Assembly (NCBI GenBank): GCA_021823045.1
Contig: JAKAPB010000030.1
Coordinates: 1-11,130 of the forward strand
Length of the DNA stretch: 11,130 nucleotides
Direction: 5' to 3'
Source: Actinomycetes bacterium
GTDB lineage: Bacteria > Actinomycetota > Acidimicrobiia > Acidimicrobiales > Acidimicrobiaceae
Under the pieces are notes generated by a model, which worked only from the letters and a program-made list of their open reading frames with translations, did not search any database and was not told the DNA's origin. Shown here in pieces: positions 1 to 7,192 of this stretch (position 1 is its first letter; every line of letters starts with the position of its first letter). The translations under genes and the position numbers were made by a program.

Positions 1-1286
1 CGGTAAAAGACGCAGACAAGGCCCGCATACACATCTTCATATCCACGAGTCCCAGCCACATGGAACATATGCTTAAAATGGACCAGGCCCAAGTTCTCGA
101 GGAGACCAGGTCAGCAGTGTCCCGGGCTCGCCACCATACCGACGACGTAGAGTTTTCACCCCAAGACGCCACGAGAACTCCACTTGATTTCATGATCGAG
201 GTCCTCCAAGAGGCGGTTGACTCCGGAGCGACAACCCTTAACGTCCCTGACACCGTAGGATATGGCATCCCGTGGGAGTTTGGCGACCTTATCCGATATG
301 TTGCCGAAAACGTCGGGGGCAACTACATCATCTCGACACATTGCCACAACGACCTTGGACTTGCGGCGGCAAATAGCCTCGCTGGAATTCAAGCCGGAGC
401 CCGCCAGGTTGAAGTTTGCGTCAATGGACTGGGCGAAAGGGCGGGAAATGCGTCGTTAGAGGAGGTCGTAATGGCAACGAAGATCAGGGCTGACCTGTTT
501 GCCAACTTAACGACCAACATCAACACCGAAGAGATAAATCGGACCTCGAGGCTCGTCTCTCGATTGACTGGTTATCCCATTCAATACAACAAGGCGGTCG
601 TGGGACGTAACGCCTTCGCCCATGAATCCGGCATTCACCAGCATGGCGTACTTTCAGATAGGTCCACCTACGAAATCATCGACGCAGCCAGCGTCGGCCA
701 GAAGGGTTCACAAATAGTGCTCGGCAAGCACTCCGGACGCCACGCCTTCGCCGATACTTTGAAGAACCTTGGTCTCGACGTCTCAGGAGAGGCACTAAAT
801 GCAGCATTTAATCGCTTTAAAGAACTAGCAGATCGAAAGGTCGAGATAACCGACGCCGACCTGGAGGCGATAGTCGCAGAGGAACTCGGCACCGCAAATG
901 TTGACTCCTACTTGCTCGACGAACTAGAAGTTCATGGTGGTACGTCCTCTACCCCAACTGCTCGGGTAGTCATCTCGAACAAAGGTGTAAAACTGGAGTC
1001 CGAAGCCGAAGGAGATGGAATGATAGACGCCACATGCAAAGCGATTGCAAAGGCCGTTTCATCAGATGCCACCCTCGTTGGATTCAACGTTTCCTCGGTG
1101 ACCGGGGGAATCGATGCCTTAGGTGATGTGGTAATCCAGCTGGAACAAAATGGCTCTCGAGTTTCGGGACGCGGCGTATCTACCGATGTGGTCGAGGCTT
1201 CAGCGAGAGCGTACCTTTCTGCCATCAATCGACTTGCTCGGGCAAAGGAACGTTCGACCTCTTCGACCCCGGAAATTACTCCCTAA
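1..1286 (+). CDS. leuA: 2-isopropylmalate synthase, 5' end cut off by the window edge
   Basis: Condenses acetyl-CoA with 2-oxoisovalerate to 2-isopropylmalate, the first committed step of leucine synthesis, in the cytoplasm. The reading frame is open from base 3 (VKDADKARIHIFISTSPSHMEH), which matches the conserved TIM-barrel segment before the usual HMEHK-like motif. The ATG at 60 is therefore internal and roughly the first 80-100 residues lie outside the window. Visible hallmarks are the metal-binding HCHNDLGLAAANS (HxH at 339-347), NGLGERAGNASLEEVVMA, and ESGIHQHGVL in the linker. The C-terminal leucine-binding regulatory domain (about 890-1260) contains SSVTGGIDALGDV and ends near AYLSAINRL, so the 3' end is intact and feedback inhibition by leucine is expected. 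It resembles the shorter bacterial LeuA type, not the long mycobacterial form. Homocitrate or citramalate synthase are alternatives, but the sequence fits LeuA better. The downstream hairpin at 1300-1341 suggests transcription ends here. Confidence 0.95.
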   Translation, partial: VKDADKARIHIFISTSPSHMEHMLKMDQAQVLEETRSAVSRARHHTDDVEFSPQDATRTPLDFMIEVLQEAVDSGATTLNVPDTVGYGIPWEFGDLIRYVAENVGGNYIISTHCHNDLGLAAANSLAGIQAGARQVEVCVNGLGERAGNASLEEVVMATKIRADLFANLTTNINTEEINRTSRLVSRLTGYPIQYNKAVVGRNAFAHESGIHQHGVLSDRSTYEIIDAASVGQKGSQIVLGKHSGRHAFADTLKNLGLDVSGEALNAAFNRFKELADRKVEITDADLEAIVAEELGTANVDSYLLDELEVHGGTSSTPTARVVISNKGVKLESEAEGDGMIDATCKAIAKAVSSDATLVGFNVSSVTGGIDALGDVVIQLEQNGSRVSGRGVSTDVVEASARAYLSAINRLARAKERSTSSTPEITP

Positions 1287-1299
1287 TACTTTCGACGAG

Positions 1300-1341
1300 C
1301 AATTACACCACTTCGCCGATTAAGACGAAGTGGTGTAATTG
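1300..1341 (+). terminator. Perfect 16-bp hairpin after leuA
   Basis: The arms at 1300-1315 and 1326-1341 are exact reverse complements (left arm CAATTACACCACTTCG) around a 10-nt loop. The hairpin begins 13 bases after the leuA stop, the usual place for a terminator. Neither strand has a T-run after the stem, so it is not a canonical intrinsic terminator. U-tract-less hairpins at gene ends have been proposed as terminators or mRNA 3' stabilisers in actinobacteria. The stem is unusually long and perfect. Confidence 0.6.
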
Positions 1342-1551
1342 AACATCAAAACCAGTTGCCTCTTAGAGGTGAACCGCCGATAGGGATGCAATGCCACCAG
1401 AGGTCAACTCCAAGTTAGCCGAGCGGCTGCAGGCACTCCTTTTCTTGTCGCCTTCTTGTCAATCAGTTCCTTCCGCCCTTCTCAAATGGATAAAAGTGAA
1501 AGCTGTCTGCGACTATTTCGTACCGACACCATCTACTTTCATTCCGGACGT

Positions 1552-1581
1552 CATCGCTAGTGGCATCGCTAGTGGCATCGC
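1552..1581. repeat. 12-bp tandem repeat, 2.5 copies
   Basis: CATCGCTAGTGG occurs exactly at 1552-1563 and 1564-1575, followed by the partial copy CATCGC at 1576-1581. The unit is four codons long; in the small open frame 1391-1597 it would read IASGIASGIA. Probably a replication-slippage product. Confidence 0.9.
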
Positions 1582-1589
1582 CTTCCGAT

Positions 1590-1611
1590 CGGTTTAGGAC
1601 CGGCTTAGGAC
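1590..1611. repeat. 11-bp tandem repeat, one mismatch
   Basis: CGGTTTAGGAC (1590-1600) is followed directly by CGGCTTAGGAC (1601-1611). It lies 8 bases after the preceding 12-bp repeat. Confidence 0.85.
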
Positions 1612-1673
1612 CGCGGATTCGGGGATTTTATTCGTATCCGTTTTGAGACATGAATTGACCGATCTCACCGTTC

Positions 1674-1707
1674 CGGATTCTCAATTAAATCGGATTCTCA
1701 ATTAAAT
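1674..1707. repeat. 17-bp perfect tandem duplication
   Basis: CGGATTCTCAATTAAAT occurs twice back to back at 1674-1690 and 1691-1707 with no mismatch. The identity suggests a recent duplication or a paired binding site; no protein-coding context explains it. Confidence 0.95.
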
Positions 1708-2187
1708 GGTCATGTCACCAACCTTGTATACGTATGACCAGGAGTTGCAATCCGCACCCCGTTTGTGGCCGTGAAACCTGTCTTGCCTCAACTATCCAAA
1801 AGGCCCACCCTGATCTGCCCCCAAGTCAGATCGGATGCTCACCATCGACGACCATGACGGAAAATGCAATTGATCTTCCGTTGCCTGTCCAGCGGTTACA
1901 AAAAACCATGAGAAGCACATAACTCTTCTAGCTGGAGCGATACAAAACCGAGTACTAACATAAGCTTCCACCACGGAATGACCATGACCGTTTTTCTCGT
2001 CCTTCTACGAAGGCTCCTGACCTACAAGTTCGGCCAATTGGTTCAAGGGCTCGATGGACCGCTTGGAATTAGCAGCTTCGTATCTCTCACAATCTTCCTT
2101 GTACCTGACCAGACAGTTGAACTTTTCCTATCTCTGCCCGGCATCTGAAGACGAGGCCCTGTTCGCTCACTCGATAAGCAAGTTAAA

Positions 2188-2216
2188 TGCCAAAGGCCCG
2201 CAATGGGCCTTTGGCA
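2188..2216 (-). terminator. Intrinsic terminator of the liv-type operon
   Basis: A perfect 12-bp stem TGCCAAAGGCCC (2188-2199) / GGGCCTTTGGCA (2205-2216) encloses a 5-nt loop. Read on the minus strand it is followed by the T-rich stretch TTTAACTTGCTT, which gives it a direction: it ends transcripts coming from the ABC transporter operon. The plus-strand side has no T-run. Confidence 0.8.
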
Positions 2217-2240
2217 CGGTATCCGGGGGAACTTTTACTA

Positions 2241-2274
2241 GGTTGGGCCGCCTGGAGATCCAGCCGACCCAACC
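2241..2274 (-). other. Second hairpin between the operon's last stop and its terminator
   Basis: GGTTGGG (2241-2247) pairs with CCCAACC (2268-2274), with an inner CTGG (2252-2255) / CCAG (2260-2263). It sits between the stop of the binding-protein gene (2303) and the terminator at 2188-2216 and has no T-run. It may shield the mRNA 3' end from exonucleases or contribute to a tandem terminator. Confidence 0.5.
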
Positions 2275-2302
2275 GACTAAACACTATGTTCTTGGTTTAC
2301 AA

Positions 2303-3571
2303 CTAGTAGGTAGATGCCACCTGAGATGCGGTTACCGTATCGATAGTGTGCATATTGCCGCTCGTATCGAACTGGACTACCGTAAAGTCAGAGAAGACAT
2401 TGTGGTACTTGTTGAAGTTCTCATTACCAGATGCTCCCTGGTAGTTGATAGCCTTCCCAGCATTTAGTTCCTTGACACCTTGCGGATACGTATACACGTC
2501 GACGCCGGGTCCGTTTGCCACCTTCTTGATATATGGCCGCCAAACCACCGGGTTTGTGGAATGGGCTGCGGTCATTGCCAAAGCAGCTATTACAACTCCG
2601 TCGTACATAGCTGGCGAAGCTGGTAATGGCTTGTTGGTATGCCAAACAGCCTCGTAAGCCTTAAGGAAGGCAGCTTGGGATTGCGGGTACGCCGCGGGAG
2701 CGCCCATACCGACCATCCACTTAGCAGCATCCGACAGACCAAAGGCCTGAGCTAGCTGCAGCGAGGCACCGGTATCTCCAGTGATGAACTTGACATTCAT
2801 GTGTCCCAGCTGGCGAACATTTGCAAACTCTGTAGCCGCAGTCTGAGGGTCAGCATGGAAAAATACACACTGAGGATTTTGGGCAAATGCCTTGGTAACC
2901 TCGGTCAAATACGAAGACTGACCAGCTGTTATCTGCTCATTGGCAAGGATAGTCCCGCCAAGTGCCTTGAACGCCCTGACAACTGCAGGGACTTCAGCCT
3001 GAGCATTTGCGTCCGCAGTGTACATCAATGATGCTCGCGTGCAGTGGTCTTGCTTTACTGCGTAGTATGCCTCAGCGGCAAGCAGTGCCGAGTCCGAAGG
3101 GAAAACCCTGTAGACATAGGGATACTGCATCTTGTCTAGCTGGGTAGTACCACCCTCCATCATGTCCACAATCTTTGCATTCTGGAAGTCATTTATAACT
3201 CCCATTATTTCCAGAGACGATGGTCCCATGACAAATGACGGCTTCTGCAGTTGCAACGTGTGCCAAGCCGTTACAGCATCAACCGGATCACCAGCGGTAT
3301 CTTCAAGAACCGGCACCAATTTGGCACCCATGACACCGCCCGCTGCGTTAACCGCTTGAATACCAGCTTTGACTCCGTGGTCGAACCACTGCCCGACGAA
3401 TGCTTCGGCCCCCGACATCGGCAGAAGCTCTCCGACCGTTATAGTTTTTGGCACCGCTGTGGTCGTTGACCCAGATGATGAAGAACTAGACGATCCCCCA
3501 CAAGCTGCCAACACCATAGAGAGAGCCCCGACCGCACCTAGCCAACGGCTAAATGACTTGAATCGCCCCAA
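2303..3571 (-). CDS. Substrate-binding lipoprotein of a branched-chain amino acid-type ABC transporter
   Basis: Captures the solute outside the membrane and delivers it to the LivHM-type permeases; type I periplasmic-binding fold (Peripla_BP_6 family). The chosen TTG start (3571) lies 7 nt after a perfect AGGAGG (3579-3584) and gives 422 residues. Frames extended to 3670 add an arginine-rich stretch that would spoil the signal peptide. From this start: basic n-region, hydrophobic core, lipobox LAAC with the lipidated Cys at residue 24, a Ser/Thr-rich tether (seven serines in a row, then GSTTT), and then the mature domain starting ITVGELLPMSG with GGVMGAKLVPVLEDTAGDP and FVMGPSS. This indicates anchoring on the outer face of the cytoplasmic membrane. 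It is the last gene of the operon, separated from livF by 123 bases containing a hairpin, an arrangement that can let binding protein be made in excess. The ligand cannot be read from the sequence: amino acids, amides, urea and carboxylates are all possible. Confidence 0.92.
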   Translation of the reverse strand: MGRFKSFSRWLGAVGALSMVLAACGGSSSSSSSGSTTTAVPKTITVGELLPMSGAEAFVGQWFDHGVKAGIQAVNAAGGVMGAKLVPVLEDTAGDPVDAVTAWHTLQLQKPSFVMGPSSLEIMGVINDFQNAKIVDMMEGGTTQLDKMQYPYVYRVFPSDSALLAAEAYYAVKQDHCTRASLMYTADANAQAEVPAVVRAFKALGGTILANEQITAGQSSYLTEVTKAFAQNPQCVFFHADPQTAATEFANVRQLGHMNVKFITGDTGASLQLAQAFGLSDAAKWMVGMGAPAAYPQSQAAFLKAYEAVWHTNKPLPASPAMYDGVVIAALAMTAAHSTNPVVWRPYIKKVANGPGVDVYTYPQGVKELNAGKAINYQGASGNENFNKYHNVFSDFTVVQFDTSGNMHTIDTVTASQVASTY

Positions 3572-3578
3572 AATAGGT

Positions 3579-3584
3579 CCTCCT
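3579..3584 (-). promoter_or_regulatory. Strong Shine-Dalgarno deciding a TTG start
   Basis: AGGAGG on the minus strand, 7 nt before TTG at 3571. It is the best ribosome-binding site in the operon and fixes the start of the binding-protein gene exactly at a normal lipoprotein signal peptide. Confidence 0.85.
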
Positions 3585-3623
3585 AATCTTTCTACACTTA
3601 CCGTACCTGGAACTAGACTCCGA

Positions 3624-3649
3624 AAATGGCGCCTCCAGGCTCGCCATTT
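3624..3649 (-). promoter_or_regulatory. Intercistronic hairpin between livF and the binding-protein gene
   Basis: AAATGGCG (3624-3631) and CGCCATTT (3642-3649) form a perfect 8-bp stem with a 10-nt loop, about 50 bases before the TTG start of the binding-protein gene. A run of eight G (minus strand; C at 3656-3663) lies just upstream. It has no proper T-run, so a role in RNA processing or protection, or partial attenuation, is more likely than termination. This is inference from position. Confidence 0.5.
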
Positions 3650-3694
3650 CCTTCTCCCCCCCCTTCGCATTCAGACCGAAACGAAAAGGCAAGC

Positions 3695-4438
3695 TCACTT
3701 ACGTTGGAGCATGCCCTCTTCTTCGTTCGCAGCCTGAACTGCCCCCAGGAAGATCTCTCCGAGCTCAAGCTCGGCAATCGCCGCAGCTGGACCGTCGACC
3801 CTGTTCCGCCCGGCTACCAGCACGTAAACCCAATCGGAAGAACTGATCGCCCTGTCGACGTTCTGCTCAACCACTACCACCGACGTACCTGACTCGGCTA
3901 TCCTCTTGACCTGCTGCCAAACGACATCGACGTAGATCGGTGAAAGACCGGCAGTCGGTTCATCGAGAAGAATCACCTTGGGCTCGGCCATCAGCGCCCT
4001 GGCCATCCCCAACATGTTTCGCTGACCTCCCGAGAGGTCACCACCTTTTTTGTTGCGGGCAACGTGAAGATCCGGAAAGATCTCGAGAACTTCTGAAATC
4101 CTCCGCTTCAAGTCCGACTTCTTCATCATTCCGCCGAGTTCAAGGTTCTCCTCGACCGACATGGTTGCAAAAACATTTTGGACCTGGGGGACGTACGCTA
4201 GGCCAGACCGAGCCAGCAGATAGGACGACCGCCCAGTAACGTCAGTCTCGTCGAGCCGGATATTTCCCGAGTCAATTCGGACCATGGAAAAGATCGCCTT
4301 CAATAGGGTCGACTTGCCTGCGCCATTAGGACCTACGATCCCGACTACCTGTCCGACCTTCGCCTGGAGATTGACATCCCAGACGATCGGATTCTTACCA
4401 TAACCCGCTGTGAGGCGATCAACTACCAACACGCTCAC
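3695..4438 (-). CDS. livF: ABC transporter ATP-binding protein, LivF type
   Basis: One of the two ATPases that power the importer from the cytoplasmic face. Walker A GPNGAGKST is near residues 36-44, the signature LSGGQRNMLGMARAL near 135, and Walker B VILLDEPTAGLSP near 155. The short N-terminus (VLVVDRLTAGYG) and 247-residue length are typical of LivF, which lacks the insertion found in LivG. The frame is open to a GTG at 4447, but AGGGGG (4447-4452) would overlap that codon. The same motif is 8 nt before the GTG at 4438, so I prefer 4438. Either start overlaps the 3' end of livG (20 or 29 bases), implying translational coupling. A C-terminal tail rich in Glu ends LQRK. Confidence 0.93.
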   Translation of the reverse strand: MSVLVVDRLTAGYGKNPIVWDVNLQAKVGQVVGIVGPNGAGKSTLLKAIFSMVRIDSGNIRLDETDVTGRSSYLLARSGLAYVPQVQNVFATMSVEENLELGGMMKKSDLKRRISEVLEIFPDLHVARNKKGGDLSGGQRNMLGMARALMAEPKVILLDEPTAGLSPIYVDVVWQQVKRIAESGTSVVVVEQNVDRAISSSDWVYVLVAGRNRVDGPAAAIAELELGEIFLGAVQAANEEEGMLQRK

Positions 4439-5234
4439 GAACGTCACCCCCTAAATACGCCTCAACAACGGCTTTGTTCTTTCTCAGCTCTGCCATCGTT
4501 CCAACGGCCAAGGTCGTCCCGAGAGCCACCACTATGACTTTCGAGCAGATCTTTTCGACTATTTCCAAGTTGTGCTCGACGAGAACAAAAGTCGTCCCCA
4601 GGTCTTTATTCAGCTCGACGATATGTTCTCCGAGCTTCTCAATGAGGGCTGGATTGACCCCGGCCATCGGCTCATCGAGGAGAAGGACTTTGGGGTCGGC
4701 CATGACCGCCCTCGACAGCTCCAGGAGCCGCTTTTGTCCGCCAGAGAGGTTCCGAGCGTATTCGTTCCGCAGTGGATAGAGACCAAAAGTTATCAAGGTG
4801 TGAAGAGCTCGTTCCACCAGTTCACGATCCCTCTTTTTACCCACCGAGGGCCTAAAGCAGGCGTTGAACAGCTTCTCGCCTTGGTTAGACGCTGAAACGA
4901 TCAGATTCTCCATTACCGTCATGTCTGGGTACTCTCTGGAGATTTGGAAGGTCCTAATCAATCCTCGAGCACCGATCTCATGGGGCTCGAGACCCCCGAT
5001 CTCCTGTCCGTCTAGCCGAATATGGCCAGAATCTGGACTTAGTGCCCCTGAGATCAAGTTGACCATCGTCGACTTGCCGGCACCATTCGGACCGATCAAT
5101 CCGGTAATCGTGCCCTTTTCCACCGAGAAGCTAGCCCCGTCGACCGCAGCGACACCACCAAAACTCTTCTTTAGCGAATCGACCTCGAGGGCCACTTTCG
5201 CCACGGCGGACGGGTCTTTCGAAATCATCGTCAT
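4419..5234 (-). CDS. livG: ABC transporter ATP-binding protein, LivG type
   Basis: Second ATPase of the importer, expected to form a heterodimer with the LivF-type protein. Walker A GPNGAGKST at residues 48-56; the Q-loop region reads RTFQISREYPDMTVMENL. It carries the longer helical insertion that distinguishes LivG (ASNQGEKLFNACFRPSVGKKRDREL...), then LSGGQKRLLELSRAVM, Walker B VLLLDEPMAGVNP and the switch histidine in LVEHNLEIV. At 271 residues it is of family size. The ATG start overlaps the livM stop by one base (TAATG) and follows GGAGAG at 5240-5245; a second ATG two codons later is possible. The overlaps on both sides show it belongs to a tightly coupled operon. Confidence 0.95.
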   Translation of the reverse strand: MTMISKDPSAVAKVALEVDSLKKSFGGVAAVDGASFSVEKGTITGLIGPNGAGKSTMVNLISGALSPDSGHIRLDGQEIGGLEPHEIGARGLIRTFQISREYPDMTVMENLIVSASNQGEKLFNACFRPSVGKKRDRELVERALHTLITFGLYPLRNEYARNLSGGQKRLLELSRAVMADPKVLLLDEPMAGVNPALIEKLGEHIVELNKDLGTTFVLVEHNLEIVEKICSKVIVVALGTTLAVGTMAELRKNKAVVEAYLGGDVRERVGS

Positions 5235-6259
5235 TACTGCTCTCCAACCTTGGAAAGACCACCCGCTAGGTGCTCCTCTATTGCCTTCGAACTATCACCA
5301 AGTGGTACTTCTAGGAAGGTATTCTTCTTCTCCGGGAACATCCCTTGCGGCCTAAAGTAGACCGAGAGAATTACGGCTAGGCCGATCAGTACGTATCGAA
5401 TATCCGGGATCAGGTTTGGATGTGCCGGTATTTGAGGAAGGTACCTAGTCGCCTCGTTGAACACCACTGCGACCAAGAAGGATCCCACGATCGCACCGAA
5501 ATTATTGCCCCGGCCGCCGACTAGCAGGGCCGCCCAGACTACAAAGGTTTCACCCGTCGTCCAGCCAGCTGGAGAAAGGGCAGTTATATAGGCGATGGTC
5601 AAGACTCCGCCGACCCCGACGTACATCGACCCAATTACCATCGCCGTCATCCTCACCTTGAAGGTGTTTTTGCCGAAGGCCTCTACGACGTCCTGATCGT
5701 CACGTACCGCTCGCATGACCCGCCCTAAGGGCGACTTATAGATTCGATTGGCAAACAACCACAGCAGGACGAACAGAACACCGGTCATGATGGTAAAGAA
5801 GATCGAATAACCAAGGGGCGTCCAGGTTCGAAAGCCAGCGAAAGGCTGTGGAACGTTGAACAGGCCCTGCCACCCATCGAAGATCGACGTCCCATTGCCA
5901 ATCAGACCATAGAGCAGGGTCCCTGTCGCCAGCGTGACGATAGCAAGGTAGTCGCTCCTGAGCCTCTTGAGAGCTATCTGACCGATGAGGTAGCCCAGTA
6001 GCCCAGCGGCCAGGACCCCCCCAAGGGCCGCAATTGGCCAGGGAAGATTGAGCCCGAGTATGTAGTAGATTCCACTTCCGGCGGCCGCCTTTGGCATCGC
6101 CAAGACTCCCGCCACGTAACCACCGATTGCCATAAAGGTGATCACCGTGAAGTTCAAGATGCCCGTGTAGCCAAACTGTATGTTAAGGCCCAGGGTAAAG
6201 ATGTTGTAGGTAAAGAAGAAGACCAGTATGGTCGTCACGTAGCCGAGAATTATATCCAA
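5234..6259 (-). CDS. livM: ABC transporter permease, LivM type
   Basis: Integral membrane half of the import channel, partner of LivH. The 341 residues contain multiple hydrophobic helices, the N-terminal LNIQFGYTGILNF motif of the family, the ATPase-docking (EAA-like) loop KSPLGRVMRAVRDDQDVVEAFGKN, and the C-terminal GGRGNNFGAIVGSFL and YFRPQGMFP motifs that close LivM proteins. The only usable start is a TTG at 6259: an in-frame TGA lies two codons upstream. It is preceded by a G-rich Shine-Dalgarno (GGGGG at 6269-6273). The stop overlaps the livG start. A hydrophilic tail after the last helix (about 30 residues) is the least conserved-looking part. Confidence 0.95.
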   Translation of the reverse strand: MDIILGYVTTILVFFFTYNIFTLGLNIQFGYTGILNFTVITFMAIGGYVAGVLAMPKAAAGSGIYYILGLNLPWPIAALGGVLAAGLLGYLIGQIALKRLRSDYLAIVTLATGTLLYGLIGNGTSIFDGWQGLFNVPQPFAGFRTWTPLGYSIFFTIMTGVLFVLLWLFANRIYKSPLGRVMRAVRDDQDVVEAFGKNTFKVRMTAMVIGSMYVGVGGVLTIAYITALSPAGWTTGETFVVWAALLVGGRGNNFGAIVGSFLVAVVFNEATRYLPQIPAHPNLIPDIRYVLIGLAVILSVYFRPQGMFPEKKNTFLEVPLGDSSKAIEEHLAGGLSKVGEQ

Positions 6260-6316
6260 TTTTCACTTCCCCCAAGGTATTCAAAGGTTCCAAAGCTTCC
6301 AGTCATATCGGCCCCC

Positions 6317-7192
6317 TTACGCCTTGCCCTGGGAAGCGATGATCCCCTGAGGCCTTACAAGCAGCATGACGACGAGGATCAAAAAGGCCACGTCGGTTTT
6401 GTAGGCCGAAGAGACCCAGACCGCCGAAACCTCGGTAACTACCCCGATCACCAGGGCACCGAGCATAGCTCCATAGGTCTGCCCGATCCCACCAAGGATA
6501 ACTGCGGCGAATATCACAAAGAGAAGGCTGTCACCGGTTGTCGTCTCAAAATAGACGGTATTGAGGGCTAAAACCACTCCGCCAAGACCAGCCAAGGCTC
6601 CTGAGATCGCCCAAGTCGCCCTAGTGACCGACTTTGTATCTATTCCAGATATCTTCGCCAGATCAGGGTTGTCTGACATGGCTCGCATCTTTTTACCGAG
6701 AGAAGTTCTGGTCAACAAGAGGTGGATCACTACCATCGACACGACCGCGACCAAGATGATCAGAAGCTGCACCCCGGTAAAGTCAAACGGGCCGATCTTA
6801 ATCGCTGCACTCTGTTTGATCGGGAATTTCTCGAAACCAACTCCGTAGAAAATCTGCAGAATCGAGTCGAGAAGCAAAGACAGCCCAAATGTGACTATGA
6901 GCATGTAAAAGATACTCTTGCGCCTCTTGGCAAATGGCTCAAAGACGACCTCATTGACTATCAGCGCCAATATCGCCGTAAGGATGACTCCACACGCGGC
7001 CGCCAAGACGAAAGGAAAATGTAACTTAGCGGAAAATGTCCAGGTGAACAGCATCCCAGCGGAAAGATAAGAACCGTAGGCGAAGTTTACGAAATTAGTA
7101 ACTCCAAACTGCAGACTTAATCCGACCGACAAAAGCGAAAGGACCGACGCAGTCACCAGCCCGAATCCCAACGTCAGAAAAAATAGACTCAT
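6317..7192 (-). CDS. livH: ABC transporter permease, LivH type
   Basis: The other membrane subunit of the importer and the first gene of the operon. At 291 residues it is of usual length for LivH. It shows SVGLSLQFGVTNFVNFAYGSYLSAG near the N-terminus (the family's signature around the first helices), the docking loop RTSLGKKMRAMSDNPDLAKISGI, GGVVLALNTVYF, and GGIGQTYGAMLGALVIGVV, ending in LLVRPQGI. The ATG at 7192 is the natural start: GGAG (7203-7206) lies 10 nt upstream and GGGGG (7194-7198) immediately before it. A 57-base gap separates it from livM. Its promoter should lie in the control region shared with the divergent sensor-kinase gene. Confidence 0.95.
   Translation of the reverse strand: MSLFFLTLGFGLVTASVLSLLSVGLSLQFGVTNFVNFAYGSYLSAGMLFTWTFSAKLHFPFVLAAACGVILTAILALIVNEVVFEPFAKRRKSIFYMLIVTFGLSLLLDSILQIFYGVGFEKFPIKQSAAIKIGPFDFTGVQLLIILVAVVSMVVIHLLLTRTSLGKKMRAMSDNPDLAKISGIDTKSVTRATWAISGALAGLGGVVLALNTVYFETTTGDSLLFVIFAAVILGGIGQTYGAMLGALVIGVVTEVSAVWVSSAYKTDVAFLILVVMLLVRPQGIIASQGKA

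Larger units (their letters stand above)
1342..2187. other. Gene-free stretch with short tandem duplications
   Basis: No convincing gene is visible in about 850 bases. Short open frames exist at 1391-1597 (+, 68 aa, preceded by AGGG), 1734-1922 (+), 1978-2148 (+, 56 aa, somewhat hydrophobic) and 1792-1974 (-), but none has a recognisable motif. The left half holds three separate tandem duplications (1552-1581, 1590-1611, 1674-1707). There is also an inverted repeat TGGTCAT (1707-1713) / ATGACCA (1734-1740) flanking an ATACGTAT palindrome (1728-1735). I see no tRNA, rRNA, insertion sequence or CRISPR array. It may be a decayed gene, a small-RNA locus or simple spacer; the sequence does not decide. 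Confidence 0.6.

Noticed and set aside
60..62. ATG at 60 as the start of leuA
   Set aside because: The conserved LeuA sequence continues in frame upstream to the window edge, so the ATG is internal.
1391..1597. 68-residue plus-strand open frame with an AGGG upstream
   Set aside because: No recognisable motif; its C-terminus consists of the 12-bp tandem repeat. Described within the gene-free region instead of called as a gene.
1552..1707. Possible CRISPR array
   Set aside because: The repeats are head-to-tail without spacers, differ in sequence and have few copies; no cas genes nearby.
1792..1974. 60-residue minus-strand frame in the gene-free stretch
   Set aside because: No motif, no ribosome-binding site, composition looks random.
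1978..2148. 56-residue partly hydrophobic plus-strand frame
   Set aside because: No clear ribosome-binding site, no family resemblance, charged residues break the hydrophobic stretch.
2054..2467. 137-residue plus-strand frame
   Set aside because: Spans the operon terminator and runs antisense into the binding-protein gene; a shadow frame.
3572..3670. N-terminal extension of the binding protein to an upstream start at 3670
   Set aside because: It would add 33 arginine-rich residues before the signal peptide, and AGGAGG is perfectly placed for TTG 3571.
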